Shown: in pieces, positions 26,101 to 35,092 of the stretch
Position numbering within the stretch: the first letter of the stretch is position 1
Layout: each line of letters opens with the position of its first letter
Origin: Williamsia soli
GTDB lineage: Bacteria > Actinomycetota > Actinomycetes > Mycobacteriales > Mycobacteriaceae
Direction of reading: 5' to 3'
Assembly: GCF_017377795.1 (NCBI RefSeq)
Contig: NZ_JAFRDR010000001.1
Location: forward strand, 558,001 to 622,000
Length of the DNA: 64,000 nucleotides
The notes under the pieces: generated by a model
Seen by the model: only the letters and a program-made list of their open reading frames with translations
Databases searched by the model: none
Told to the model about the DNA's origin: nothing
Made by a program: the position numbers and the translations under genes

Positions 26101-27588
26101 TCAAGGAGTCGACGGCCAGATGAGGTCGGTGACCTGTTGCCGATGCGGCTTGCCCTGTTCGGTGGTCGGGATGTGGTCGACGATCACGATCGACCAAGGA
26201 TGCCGCTTGGCGAGCTCGTCTCCTGAGCGGGTCGCGTCGGCGGTGAGCACCACTGCCGCACCGAAACCACCCTTGGGATCGGGGACCGCCACCGCGTAGG
26301 CGACTTCGGGATTCGAGCAGAGATCCTGCTGCACGTCGAGCGGAAACATCGAGTGCCCGTCGATGAATCGTTCGTCAGCGGCACGACCGCGGATGTGCAG
26401 GTATCCATCGGTATCGAGGAACCCGGCGTCGCCGGTGGTGAACGAGCCGTCGTCGTGGAATCCCGAGGACTCCGGCGCGACGGAATATCCCTGCGCCATC
26501 GCACGGGTGCGGATGTTGATCAGTCCGGTCTCGCCTGCGGACAGGATGTTTCCGGCGGAGTCAGTGATCCGAACCTGCACAGTAGGGATCGGTCTACCAG
26601 CCGAGCTCAGGAGTTCAGGATGCTCCAGGCTGTAGTCGGGGCCGGCAAGAGCGCTGACCACTCCGAATTCGCTTGCACCGTAGGGGTGCACGAGAAGGGG
26701 GCGTCCGGCGCGGGTCAGCAGCCTCCGACGCAGTGCGGGCGAGGCGTCGGCGCCGATATGGCTTATCGCGAGAAGGGACGACAGGTCGAACTCCGTCATC
26801 TCGATGCCGTCGAGCAGTTCGACGAGGAGCGGTTCGACGAGCGCGACATGGGTGACGCGCTGGTCGGCGATGGTGGTGGCGATCGAGACCGGTTCGAACG
26901 TTCTGCGGAGGATGAGTTGGCCGCCGCCGATCAGAACAGTGTCGACAAGGGTCTGAGCGATGTACGGGAGCGGAGTGCAGATCAATTGCCTACGGCCGGG
27001 GGTCGGTCCGAGATCGACGAGCCGGTCGTACGCGGCAACACTACGAACGCTGGCCTTCGACACGCCCGTGGTGCCGCCTGTCGCGACCAGGACGCACGGC
27101 TCGTCGGGGCCGAGATCGACGCGCAGCGGTGTCGTGGGTGCCGAGCCCACAGCGGTCAGTAGGTCGGGTACACCCTCGATCGGTCCGACCCCCAGCACCA
27201 CCGAAACGGACCCGGAAGGGAACGCGGCTGCGGTGTCCGGGAAGACGATCGCGGCGTCCGCGCCGATCCGGGACAGGAAAACCGAGAGTCGCTGCGGTGT
27301 CCCGGCGTCCGGGCACAGAACCGTGACACACCCCAACCGGGTGGCGGCATACCGAATTGCGATCGCTTCGATCGCAATGGGGGCGAGGACGGCAACGGTG
27401 TCGCCGCGGCCGAGCCCGTGCGCCGCAAGGACGTGGGTGAGGCGCGTCGTCAGATCGAAGAACTCGGAAGCGGTGAAACTCCTGTTCTCGTCGCTGATCA
27501 CGTCCTCATCGGGACGCGACGACAGCGAATCCATCACCTTGTCGGCGTGCGTGATGCCGGTACGCGTGGAGTGTGGTGAGGACGTCAT
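26101..27588 (-). CDS. Acyl-CoA/AMP ligase (ANL superfamily)
   Basis: Activates a carboxylic acid as acyl-AMP and then as thioester. The 495-residue protein has the ATP loop ATGGTTGVSK, the motif YGASE near residue 306, GDAGFLDTDGYLHIRGR and the C-terminal lysine motif TTEQGKPHRQ. The N-terminal domain is somewhat short compared with long-chain FadD proteins. Substrate unknown. The start ATG at 27588 has AAGGAG six bases upstream. It is divergent from the aldo/keto reductase and converges on ggt across the tandem repeat. Confidence 0.85.
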   Translation of the reverse strand: MTSSPHSTRTGITHADKVMDSLSSRPDEDVISDENRSFTASEFFDLTTRLTHVLAAHGLGRGDTVAVLAPIAIEAIAIRYAATRLGCVTVLCPDAGTPQRLSVFLSRIGADAAIVFPDTAAAFPSGSVSVVLGVGPIEGVPDLLTAVGSAPTTPLRVDLGPDEPCVLVATGGTTGVSKASVRSVAAYDRLVDLGPTPGRRQLICTPLPYIAQTLVDTVLIGGGQLILRRTFEPVSIATTIADQRVTHVALVEPLLVELLDGIEMTEFDLSSLLAISHIGADASPALRRRLLTRAGRPLLVHPYGASEFGVVSALAGPDYSLEHPELLSSAGRPIPTVQVRITDSAGNILSAGETGLINIRTRAMAQGYSVAPESSGFHDDGSFTTGDAGFLDTDGYLHIRGRAADERFIDGHSMFPLDVQQDLCSNPEVAYAVAVPDPKGGFGAAVVLTADATRSGDELAKRHPWSIVIVDHIPTTEQGKPHRQQVTDLIWPSTP

Positions 27589-27669
27589 GGCGGCTCCTTG
27601 TCCTGACTGGAAGTCCTGGTCCATTGTGCGCGGCGGCAGGACGACGGAGGAATCAATAGTGTGGGGGCC

Positions 27670-28626
27670 ATGACTCGAATCGGCGACTCGACCCTGGACG
27701 TCTATCCACTCAACCTCGGCGGCAATACGTTCGGCTGGACCAGCGACGCCGACACCTCGTTCGCGGTGCTCGACGACTTCGTCGCGGCCGGCGGCAATTT
27801 CATCGACACCTCCGACAGCTACATGGCGTCGATTCCGGGCAATACGGGCGGGGAGTCCGAAACCATCCTCGGGCAATGGTTCAGCAAGGCGGGTAGACGC
27901 GAGGACGTCGTACTCGCCACCAAGGTCAGCAGGCATCCCGAGTTTCTCGGCCTGGCGCCGGACAACATCGCCCGCGCAGCAGAGGCCTCCCTGCGACGGC
28001 TGCAGACCGACCGCATCGACCTGTACTACGCGCACTACGACGATCCGGACGTCCCCCTCGGTGAGACGCTCGGTGCGTTCGACGCCCTGGTCAAGGCCGG
28101 GAAGGTGCGTTACCTCGGCATCTCGAACTACTCGCCGGAACGGATTGCAGAATGGATGGCAATCGCCGAGGCCAACGGCTTCGCGAAGCCTGTTGCGCTG
28201 CAGCCCCACTACAGCTTGGTCGCCCGTGAGCCGTTCGAGGCGCAATTGCGTCCGCTCGCCGAGAAACACAGCCTCGGAGTGATGCCGTACTGGGCGCTGG
28301 CGAGTGGTTTCCTGACCGGTAAGTACCGCACCCAGGAGGACGTCGACGCCGCCGCCCGCAGCAAGATCGTCGACCGATACTTCAGCACCGAAGGACTCGC
28401 GGTGGTCGACGTCCTCGCCGACATCGCCGAGGCGCATGAGGTTGCCATCGCCACGGTGGCCATCGCCTGGACCCGACAACAGCCGACCATTGTCGCCCCG
28501 ATCGTCAGTGCGCGTATCCCGGATCAGCTCGGCGCGCTGCTGGCATCGGTGGATCTGACGCTTTCCGCCACCGAGCTCGAGCGACTGGACACGGTCTCGG
28601 CCGAAGTCACGGCCGTCGGCGGATGA
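27670..28626 (+). CDS. Aldo/keto reductase
   Basis: NADPH-dependent (beta/alpha)8 oxidoreductase. The catalytic Asp/Tyr are in NFIDTSDSYM near residue 42-51, Lys in VLATKVSRH near 80, and His in DLYYAHYDDPD near 117. The C-terminal GLAVVDVLADIAEAH and QQPTIVAPIVSAR match the family. I chose the ATG at 27670; a GTG at 27661, with GGAGG ten bases upstream, would add three residues. A TAGTGT box lies seven bases before the ATG. It overlaps the cupin gene by four bases (ATGA). Confidence 0.9.
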   Translation: MTRIGDSTLDVYPLNLGGNTFGWTSDADTSFAVLDDFVAAGGNFIDTSDSYMASIPGNTGGESETILGQWFSKAGRREDVVLATKVSRHPEFLGLAPDNIARAAEASLRRLQTDRIDLYYAHYDDPDVPLGETLGAFDALVKAGKVRYLGISNYSPERIAEWMAIAEANGFAKPVALQPHYSLVAREPFEAQLRPLAEKHSLGVMPYWALASGFLTGKYRTQEDVDAAARSKIVDRYFSTEGLAVVDVLADIAEAHEVAIATVAIAWTRQQPTIVAPIVSARIPDQLGALLASVDLTLSATELERLDTVSAEVTAVGG

Positions 28627-29039
28627 AACACGTGGTCACCGGTATCGCCGACGACGGGTCGTCGTTCCTGGAGTCCGTCACGGTCCACGACGGCCCGATC
28701 GTGGAGTCAGGATCTGTCGGCGTCTACGAACACTCGTCCGTGCCCGACCTGACGCGACCGGCCTCGGGCATCCTGCTCGACCTCGCCCCGGAGCCGGGCA
28801 CGGTGACGTGGCGACTCATCGAGTTCTGGCCGGGCCGAGACATTCCGTTCCATCACACCGACTCCGTCGACATCAGCGTTGTCGTCGACGGAACTGTCGA
28901 TTTCGCGGTCGACTCCGAGACCATCGGACTGGACGTCGGTGACGTCGTGGTCGTCAACGGCGCCGGCCACAGCTGGAAGACCGAGGTCGGCTGCCGCCTT
29001 CTCGTAGGAATGGTCGGCGGTAGAACAGCGGCCGAGTAG
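28623..29039 (+). CDS. Cupin-domain protein
   Basis: 138 residues with one cupin barrel: PFHHTDSVDISVVVDGTVDF carries the first motif (HH and later acidic residue), and GLDVGDVVVVNGAGHSW the second, with His. The metal-binding His pattern suggests a small enzyme or binding protein. The ATG overlaps the stop of the aldo/keto reductase gene (ATGA), so the two are co-translated. It converges on the GntR regulator with eight bases between them. Confidence 0.83.
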   Translation: MKHVVTGIADDGSSFLESVTVHDGPIVESGSVGVYEHSSVPDLTRPASGILLDLAPEPGTVTWRLIEFWPGRDIPFHHTDSVDISVVVDGTVDFAVDSETIGLDVGDVVVVNGAGHSWKTEVGCRLLVGMVGGRTAAE

Positions 29040-29047
29040 GCGCAGCC

Positions 29048-29851
29048 CTAGATCCGCGAGCGCCGGATCGACTGGATGGCCTGCCGGGACATGGCGGCAG
29101 AGGCGTTGACCACCCGATCGCCGTAGCGGTCGAGAACCAGCGCCTGGGTCGCGGCCAGGTGGGCGCGCGCGAGCCGCTCCGCTTCTTCTGCCCGACCCGC
29201 TGAGATCTCGTCGACCAGTCTGCGATGCGCGCGGACGGCTTCCTCGGCCTCGATCTCGGACGGATATTCGCCGTGCCGGGTGCGGGCTTCGGCCCACGCC
29301 TCTTCCTGCGCCGACCAGAGGGCGACATAGCTGCCAACCGCGTACCGGATGGTCGCGTTCGGGGTGAACGAGACGACGAGGTCGTGGAAATCGCGGGCAC
29401 TGTGGGTGAACTCGACGCCGTTGCCGACGAAACCGACCGAGGCATCGATGGCGGCTGTCAACGCCGGTACGACGACGTCGGCGCGGTCTTCGCGCCGGGC
29501 GCACTCGGCCGCGCACGTCGGTTCCAGCATTTGGAGCCCCGCGGCCAGATCTCGGAGCGTCACGCGGGCGGCTTGTAGGGACAATCCCAGGTGATATGCC
29601 GCCGAGGTCTCGTCCGGCCGGTGTACGTCCGCGCCGCCGACGTTCCCCCGTCGGACCGTGACCAGACCTTCGGTCTCCAGGATCCGCAAGGCCTCACGGA
29701 TCGAGGGATAGCTGACACCGAAGTCCTTGACCAGCTGTTCCTGGGTGGGCAAGCGATAGTCTTCGACGTCGAGGATGGCGTCGCGGATCTCCGCGGCAAC
29801 CGTTTCGGCGATCCGGCGCTGGGGAACCCGACCGTTCCTGATCGTCGTCAC
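29048..29851 (-). CDS. GntR/FadR-family transcriptional regulator
   Basis: 267 residues. The N-terminal winged helix (about residues 12-80) contains LPTQEQLVKDFGVSYPSIRE and ALRILETEGLVTVRRGNVGG. The C-terminal FCD domain (about 95-230) has SARDFHDLVVSF and AHRRLVDEISAGRAEEAERL, with several His/Asp residues that bind metal or an organic acid in this family. It is divergent from the acyl-CoA dehydrogenase operon and is the only regulator in the 28-kb catabolic cluster. The 101-bp gap between them carries operator A, so it is the first candidate for the regulon repressor. Its operator would be unusual for FadR proteins, which typically bind GT-N-AC sequences. Confidence 0.9.
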   Translation of the reverse strand: MTTIRNGRVPQRRIAETVAAEIRDAILDVEDYRLPTQEQLVKDFGVSYPSIREALRILETEGLVTVRRGNVGGADVHRPDETSAAYHLGLSLQAARVTLRDLAAGLQMLEPTCAAECARREDRADVVVPALTAAIDASVGFVGNGVEFTHSARDFHDLVVSFTPNATIRYAVGSYVALWSAQEEAWAEARTRHGEYPSEIEAEEAVRAHRRLVDEISAGRAEEAERLARAHLAATQALVLDRYGDRVVNASAAMSRQAIQSIRRSRI

Positions 29852-29909
29852 CTGGACCGCATTTCGTTCATTTCGAGGAGTCTAATCTAATCGGCAACGC
29901 CCGACCATT

Positions 29910-29945
29910 CAAGTATTCCAATCCTATCAATGATTGAAGTAATGT
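29910..29945 (+). promoter_or_regulatory. Operator A and promoter of the acyl-CoA dehydrogenase operon
   Basis: The palindrome CAATCCT-N4-ATGATTG lies at 29919-29936, preceded by CAAGTATTC and followed directly by AAG and the box TAATGT (29940-29945). The -35-like TTCCAA lies 18 bases before the -10. TAATGT ends seven bases before the ATG at 29953, so the mRNA is probably leaderless. The palindrome sits between -35 and -10, the position expected for a repressor. Confidence 0.75.
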
Positions 29946-29952
29946 GGTTTGC

Positions 29953-31104
29953 ATGGACTTCACGATGGGGGAGGCGGCGACCCGACTGCGCGAGGAATTG
30001 CGGGGGTTGCTATGGGAGCAGGTCCCCGCAGACTTCCGCGGCGCGTTTACCGATGACCCGGCCGATCTCGAGACCGCGCAGGAGTTCTGCCGATTCCTGG
30101 CTGAGCGCGGGTTGCTGTGTCTGGCCTGGCCCGAGCGGTTCGGCGGACGCGACGCGTCGGTGTGGGAGCAGACCGTGGTTCGCGAAGAGATGTGGGCGCA
30201 TCACGAGCCGCGGGGCGCCCAGTACATGGGGGTGAACTGGGTGGGGCCGACCATCATGCGGCACGGAACCCCCGAACAGCAGCGCGAACACTTGCCGCCC
30301 ATCTCGCGGGGCGACGTCATCTGGTGTCAGGGCTTCTCCGAACCGGGGTCGGGCTCCGACCTCGCCTCTCTTCGCACGGCGGCTCGGCGCAGCGGTGACG
30401 GATGGCGCATCTCGGGTCAGAAGATCTGGACCTCCTACGCGACGATGGCGCAGTGGTGCTTCTTGCTGGCTCGGACATCCACGGGCGAACGTAAACAACA
30501 GGGCCTCACCGTGTTCCTGGTTCCGATGTCGGACCCCGCGATCGAGGTGCGCCCCATCCGCGCGATGTTGGGACCTCACCATCTCAATGAGGTGTTCTTC
30601 AACGACCTCGAGGTCACGCAGGCGCATGTCCTGGGCACCGTCGGCGAGGGGTGGAAGGTGGTCCAGGAGGTGCTCGCCTTCGAGCGCGTGGGCATCGCCC
30701 GGTACGCCCGGTGTGAACGTCTCCTGCAACAAGCCCCGACCGTCCTCGGCGACGAGTGGGAGAACGTGCCTGCCGAGTTACACGGACGTTGGAGCCGGAT
30801 GCTGGTCCATTGCCGACGCGCCCGGTTGCTCGCCTACCGGGTGGTGGCGATGCAGAGCGAGGGTCGGGTGCAGCCCGCCGACGCCGCCGTCTACCGCATA
30901 GCTGTGACCACCCTCGACCAGGACAGTGCCGAGGTTCTCACCGAGATCGCTGCGCATGCAACCTCATCAGACGACGACACCGAACGCTTTCGACGTGACG
31001 TCCGAGATCACTGGAGCTACTCCCAGGCCGCCACCGTGGCCTCGGGCAGCATCGAGATGCAACGGATCTTGTTGGCGCGAACCCTCCTGCCGGCGGCGTC
31101 ATGA
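29953..31104 (+). CDS. Acyl-CoA dehydrogenase, large-type subunit
   Basis: FAD-dependent desaturation of an acyl-CoA. 383 residues with the signature WCQGFSEPGSGSDLASL (about residue 120-136) and the C-terminal SGSIEMQRILLARTLLP. It lacks the RxQFG motif that the neighbouring shorter dehydrogenase has. Large/small complementary pairs of this kind form alpha2-beta2 enzymes in steroid side-chain degradation. The ATG at 29953 is leaderless behind TAATGT; an upstream GTG at 29944 lies inside the -10. It overlaps the next gene by four bases. Confidence 0.9.
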   Translation: MDFTMGEAATRLREELRGLLWEQVPADFRGAFTDDPADLETAQEFCRFLAERGLLCLAWPERFGGRDASVWEQTVVREEMWAHHEPRGAQYMGVNWVGPTIMRHGTPEQQREHLPPISRGDVIWCQGFSEPGSGSDLASLRTAARRSGDGWRISGQKIWTSYATMAQWCFLLARTSTGERKQQGLTVFLVPMSDPAIEVRPIRAMLGPHHLNEVFFNDLEVTQAHVLGTVGEGWKVVQEVLAFERVGIARYARCERLLQQAPTVLGDEWENVPAELHGRWSRMLVHCRRARLLAYRVVAMQSEGRVQPADAAVYRIAVTTLDQDSAEVLTEIAAHATSSDDDTERFRRDVRDHWSYSQAATVASGSIEMQRILLARTLLPAAS

Positions 31105-32048
31105 ACATCGAGTTGAGTGCAGAGGCATCCGAGTACGGCGCGGCGGCGCTGCGGGCATTCGAGTCCGCGGGCGGCGACGCACTGGTCGAATCCGCCGAAC
31201 GCGACCCCTGCGGACGCGACAGACTGGTCGCCCCGGTCTTCGAAGGGCTCGGCGCCTGGGATCTGGAGCCCCGCAAGAACAGCGACGAGCTGGAAGCTGC
31301 AGCGGCACTATGTCGCAGTGCCGGTCACTGGGCCGTGCCCTATCCGGTCGCCGAACGTCTTTCCCGGCCTACCGATCTCGACGTCGACGGTCTCCTGGTG
31401 ATTGCAGATAGCAACCCGGCGGCAGCCGTGTCCGATCTGGATCTGCGGTGGGCGGCAGTCACCCTTGCCGGTCAGCGCGCTGTGGCGACAGTGCGCTCGA
31501 CGAGCGAGTCGCCGCGCACAACCGCGTTCGTCGCACCCCTGGAACTCGAGTCACTCGACGCCGGTGGCGCCGCCGACGTCGCCCTCGGGCTGGTGCTGCC
31601 GTGTTGGACGCTGCTCGGAATGCTCGACCGTGCACTGGCCCTCACCCGCACCCACGTCCTGCTGCGGGAACAGTTCGGCCGTCCCCTCGCGCAGCTGCAG
31701 GGCGTGCAGTTCCAGCTCACCGATGCCGAGGTCGAACGCAGCGGCGTCGAAGTGCTCGCGAAGTATGCGTTGTGGAGTGTCGAGGCGGGACACGACGAAG
31801 CCGTCGACGACGCGCTCGCGCTACGGTTGGCGGCGATCGAGGCCGCGGACGTGGTCTTCCGCGTCGCCCACCAATTGCACGGAGCGACAGGATTTTGCGA
31901 CGAGACCACCCTGTCGTGGCTTTCCCGGTACAGCCTTCCGTTGCGCCGGTTGCCGTTCGGTTTGTCGGCGACCAATGCGGCGCTGACCGCGCGCTTGGGG
32001 CGACGCGGGCTGACCGGATTGTTCACCGACGAGGTGGTGGCCCCGTGA
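31101..32048 (+). CDS. Acyl-CoA dehydrogenase, small-type subunit
   Basis: 315 residues, shorter than a normal acyl-CoA dehydrogenase. It retains LLREQFGRPLAQLQGVQFQL (RxQFG, about residue 190) and HQLHGATGFCDETTLSWLSR, which contribute to FAD binding across the dimer interface. It lacks the WCQGFSEPG segment seen in its partner. The ATGA overlap with the upstream dehydrogenase suggests a fixed ratio. I infer an alpha2-beta2 heteromer. Confidence 0.86.
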   Translation: MNIELSAEASEYGAAALRAFESAGGDALVESAERDPCGRDRLVAPVFEGLGAWDLEPRKNSDELEAAAALCRSAGHWAVPYPVAERLSRPTDLDVDGLLVIADSNPAAAVSDLDLRWAAVTLAGQRAVATVRSTSESPRTTAFVAPLELESLDAGGAADVALGLVLPCWTLLGMLDRALALTRTHVLLREQFGRPLAQLQGVQFQLTDAEVERSGVEVLAKYALWSVEAGHDEAVDDALALRLAAIEAADVVFRVAHQLHGATGFCDETTLSWLSRYSLPLRRLPFGLSATNAALTARLGRRGLTGLFTDEVVAP

Positions 32049-32827
32049 CGTACGACTTGCCACCCGAGCTGATCGTCGAGTCCGACGGGCCCATTCGTAC
32101 CGTGGTGATCAACCGACCCGGCGACCTCAACGCCGTCAACAAGGACCTGCACTGGGCGCTCGCCAACGTCTGGCGCCAACTCGCCGCCGACCGGGATGCA
32201 GCCGTGGTCGTTCTCACCGGTGCCGGCCGGGCCTTCAGCGCAGGTGGTGACCTGAACTGGATCACCTCGTTCCTCGACGACCCCGTCGCGCGGGACGAGA
32301 GCGTACGTGAGGGCGCGGAGATCATCGACGAGATGTTGCGGTTCCCGTTGCCGGTGATCGCTGCGGTCAACGGTCCGGCGGTCGGATTGGGCTGCAGTAT
32401 GGCGGTGCTGTGCGACGTGGTGTTGATGTCGGAGAAGGCGCATTTCGCCGATCCGCATGTGGCCGTGGGACTCGTCGCCGGTGACGGCGGAGCGGCCTTC
32501 TGGCCGCTGCTGACACCCATTCTCAGGTCGCGCGAATACCTGTACACCGGTGACAAGATTCCGGCGGCGGTGGCCGTCGAGATCGGGCTTGCCACCCGCA
32601 CCACCGCCCCTGACGAGCTGTTGCCGACCGCCCACGCCCTGGCCGGACGGTTCGCCGCGCAACCGTCCGAGGCGCTGCGGAGCACCAAACGCATTGTCAA
32701 CATGCATCTCTCGCAAGCGTTGTCGGGCCCCCTGCAAGCCGGGTTCGCCGCAGAGGTCGCCACCATGCAATCGGACGAGCACCGGGACAAGCTGCTGGCG
32801 CTGGGTGGCACGGCGGCCCGTCGATGA
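32045..32827 (+). CDS. Enoyl-CoA hydratase/isomerase (crotonase family)
   Basis: 260 residues. INRPGDLNAVNKDLH and the oxyanion-hole segment GRAFSAGGDLNWI (near residue 70) are clear, as is NGPAVGLGCSMAVLCDVVL. The catalytic Glu position appears as DPHVAVGLVAGDGG, so one of the two usual Glu residues is replaced; the enzyme may be an isomerase or another crotonase activity. The GTG start at 32045 overlaps the upstream stop (GTGA) and the gene overlaps the next dehydrogenase by four bases. Confidence 0.88.
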   Translation: MTYDLPPELIVESDGPIRTVVINRPGDLNAVNKDLHWALANVWRQLAADRDAAVVVLTGAGRAFSAGGDLNWITSFLDDPVARDESVREGAEIIDEMLRFPLPVIAAVNGPAVGLGCSMAVLCDVVLMSEKAHFADPHVAVGLVAGDGGAAFWPLLTPILRSREYLYTGDKIPAAVAVEIGLATRTTAPDELLPTAHALAGRFAAQPSEALRSTKRIVNMHLSQALSGPLQAGFAAEVATMQSDEHRDKLLALGGTAARR

Positions 32828-34014
32828 CGGCGCCGGACCGCCAGGACTTCCGTACCGAGGTCCGCGACTGGTGCGCGGCGCACGTACCCACCACCTGGCG
32901 GAGCGAGCAGACCGGCGTCAGTGATGAGACGTTTGTGGCGTTTCAGAAGGCGTGGTTCGCCGAACTCCACGCGGCCGGTTACGCCGTACCGCATTGGCCC
33001 GCGGAGTGGGGCGGGGGTATGTCGGTCGCCGATCAAGTTGTGCTGTACCAGGAATTGGCAGCCCACGACGCACCCCGCCTGGTCCTGCCGTTCGTGTCGA
33101 TCCACCACGCGGCGTCCACCCTGTTCGCTGCCGGCACCGACGAGCAGCGCCGCCGCCATCTGCCGGCGATCTGCGACGGCGAGATCTGGTGCCAGGGGTT
33201 CTCCGAGCCCGGTGCCGGCTCCGACATGGCAGCGCTCTCCACCACGGCCCGCAAGGTCGGTGACTCCTACGTGGTGAATGGTCAAAAGCTGTGGGCCAGT
33301 GGGGCAGCACATGCCGACTGGTGTCTGCTGCTCGCCCGCACAGACCCGGACGCCCCCAAGCGCCGCGGCATCTCGTACTTCCTGTTGGACATGCGTACCC
33401 CCGGCGTGGAGGTCCGGCCGATCCGGCAGGCCACCGGCGAATCCCACTTCTGCGAGATCTTCCTCAGCGATGTGGTGATCCCGGCCGAGAACCTGGTGGG
33501 ACCGGAGAACGAAGGGTGGCGGGTCGCGCAGGAAACGCTCGGCGCCGAACGCGGGATGACCATGCTCGAGCTGGCGGAACGTCTGGGCCACGCGGGGTTT
33601 CCCTGGCTGGTCGACCTCTGTGGACGAGCCGGGGCTGACGGAACACGGCCGCTCGACGACGCGGTGGTCGCAGATCGACTTGCCTGCCTGGAGACCGAGC
33701 TCACCGGACTGCGTGCGCTGTGTGCAGCGTTCGTCGCCGACGACAATCCGGGCCCGGCCGATGCCTCGATCGTGAAGCTGTATTACAGCGAACTCCTCCA
33801 GCGCATGACCGACTTCGGCGCGGACGTGGCAGGCCTCGGCGGTCAAACCGCGCTGCGCAAGCCGATGTCGAGCGGATGGGAGTCGGGAAGCTGGGTGCTC
33901 GACTTCATCGGATCCTGGGAATGGACGATCCCCGGCGGGACCAGCGAGATCCAACGCACCATCATCGGGGAGCGAGGCCTCGGCCTTCCCCGCGAACCCC
34001 AGGCGGCGAAATGA
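32824..34014 (+). CDS. Acyl-CoA dehydrogenase, large-type subunit (second pair)
   Basis: 396 residues with WCQGFSEPGAGSDMAAL (about residue 122-138), ANGQKLW-type VVNGQKLWASGAAHADW, and the C-terminal IPGGTSEIQRTIIGERGLGLP. Like the first large subunit it has no RxQFG motif. It sits directly before a smaller dehydrogenase gene with an ATGA overlap, repeating the large-small arrangement of 29953-32048. Confidence 0.9.
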   Translation: MTAPDRQDFRTEVRDWCAAHVPTTWRSEQTGVSDETFVAFQKAWFAELHAAGYAVPHWPAEWGGGMSVADQVVLYQELAAHDAPRLVLPFVSIHHAASTLFAAGTDEQRRRHLPAICDGEIWCQGFSEPGAGSDMAALSTTARKVGDSYVVNGQKLWASGAAHADWCLLLARTDPDAPKRRGISYFLLDMRTPGVEVRPIRQATGESHFCEIFLSDVVIPAENLVGPENEGWRVAQETLGAERGMTMLELAERLGHAGFPWLVDLCGRAGADGTRPLDDAVVADRLACLETELTGLRALCAAFVADDNPGPADASIVKLYYSELLQRMTDFGADVAGLGGQTALRKPMSSGWESGSWVLDFIGSWEWTIPGGTSEIQRTIIGERGLGLPREPQAAK

Positions 34015-35087
34015 CAACGGCACAGTTCGAATTCGCCGAACTCCACGATGAGCTCGCCGCGGTCGCCCGTGAACTGCTCGGCTCCGCGCCGCGGGAGGTT
34101 GACGTCGATTGGAGCCTGATCATCCGATCCGGCTGGACCGGACTCGAGGTACCCGAGTCGCTCGGGGGCGCCGGCGCGACGTTCGCCGAGGTCGCGGTGA
34201 TCCTGCGAGAGATCGGACGGGCGGCGGCGCGCGGACCCTATCCCGCCGTCACCGGGATCGCCGGCGGCGCACTCGGACTGCTCGAACCGACCGCCCGCCG
34301 CGACGACCTACTCGCTGCCACCGCATCCGGGGACCGGGCCCCGGTGCTGGCGATGGCCGGTGAAGGCCTGTTCTCGAACAGCTTTCGGCTGACCGAATCA
34401 ACCCGCGGTCTGAAACTGAGTGGAGCCACAGACTTCGTGCTCGACGCTCCCCTGGCTGATCGGCTGCTCATTCCCGCGGTCGGCCGAGACGGAGCTGCCG
34501 TCATCGTCGATGTGGGTGCGCATTCGCCCGGCCTGCGCGTCGAAGAGCAACCGGTGGTCGACGAGACCCGATCTCTCGGCAGCGTGGCCGTCGACGACGT
34601 ACTGGTACCGCCCGATTCGATCATGGGATTCAATCCGGACTCCGAGCACTCGTTGGCGCGCCTGTACCACCGGGCCGCCGTCGTTGTCGCTCTGGACAGT
34701 CTCGGACTGAGCGAAGCGATGCTGGACGCCACGGTCGCCTATGTCGGGGTGCGCGAGCAATTCGGGCGCAAGATCGGATCGTTCCAGGCGGTCAAGCACG
34801 CCTGCGCCGACATGCTCGTCCAGATCACGATCGCCCGGACACTTGTCGCGGCGGCTGTGGCGGCACTCGCCGATCCCGACGCCGAGGCCGGTGCCGCGGC
34901 CGCCATGGCGAAGTCGTTCACCACTGCCATGGCCGTCGACGTTGCGGGCAAAGCGATGCAACTCCACGGTGGCATGGGCTACACGTGGGAAAGTGGCATT
35001 CACGTCCACCTCAAGCGGGCCACCCTCAACCGCTCACTCTTCGGTTCGCCTGCAGTACATCGTAAGACGATCGCAACGAGGTACTGA
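34011..35087 (+). CDS. Acyl-CoA dehydrogenase, small-type subunit (second pair)
   Basis: 358 residues. REQFGRKIGSFQAVKHACAD (about residue 246) and QLHGGMGYTWESGIHVHLKR near the C-terminus are present; the N-terminal WCQGFSEPG-type segment is absent. The ATG at 34011 overlaps the upstream stop (ATGA); the longer frame upstream overlaps the partner gene and is not real. It converges on the ligase gene at 35093 with five bases between. Confidence 0.88.
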   Translation: MTTAQFEFAELHDELAAVARELLGSAPREVDVDWSLIIRSGWTGLEVPESLGGAGATFAEVAVILREIGRAAARGPYPAVTGIAGGALGLLEPTARRDDLLAATASGDRAPVLAMAGEGLFSNSFRLTESTRGLKLSGATDFVLDAPLADRLLIPAVGRDGAAVIVDVGAHSPGLRVEEQPVVDETRSLGSVAVDDVLVPPDSIMGFNPDSEHSLARLYHRAAVVVALDSLGLSEAMLDATVAYVGVREQFGRKIGSFQAVKHACADMLVQITIARTLVAAAVAALADPDAEAGAAAAMAKSFTTAMAVDVAGKAMQLHGGMGYTWESGIHVHLKRATLNRSLFGSPAVHRKTIATRY

Positions 35088-35092
35088 GCGAG

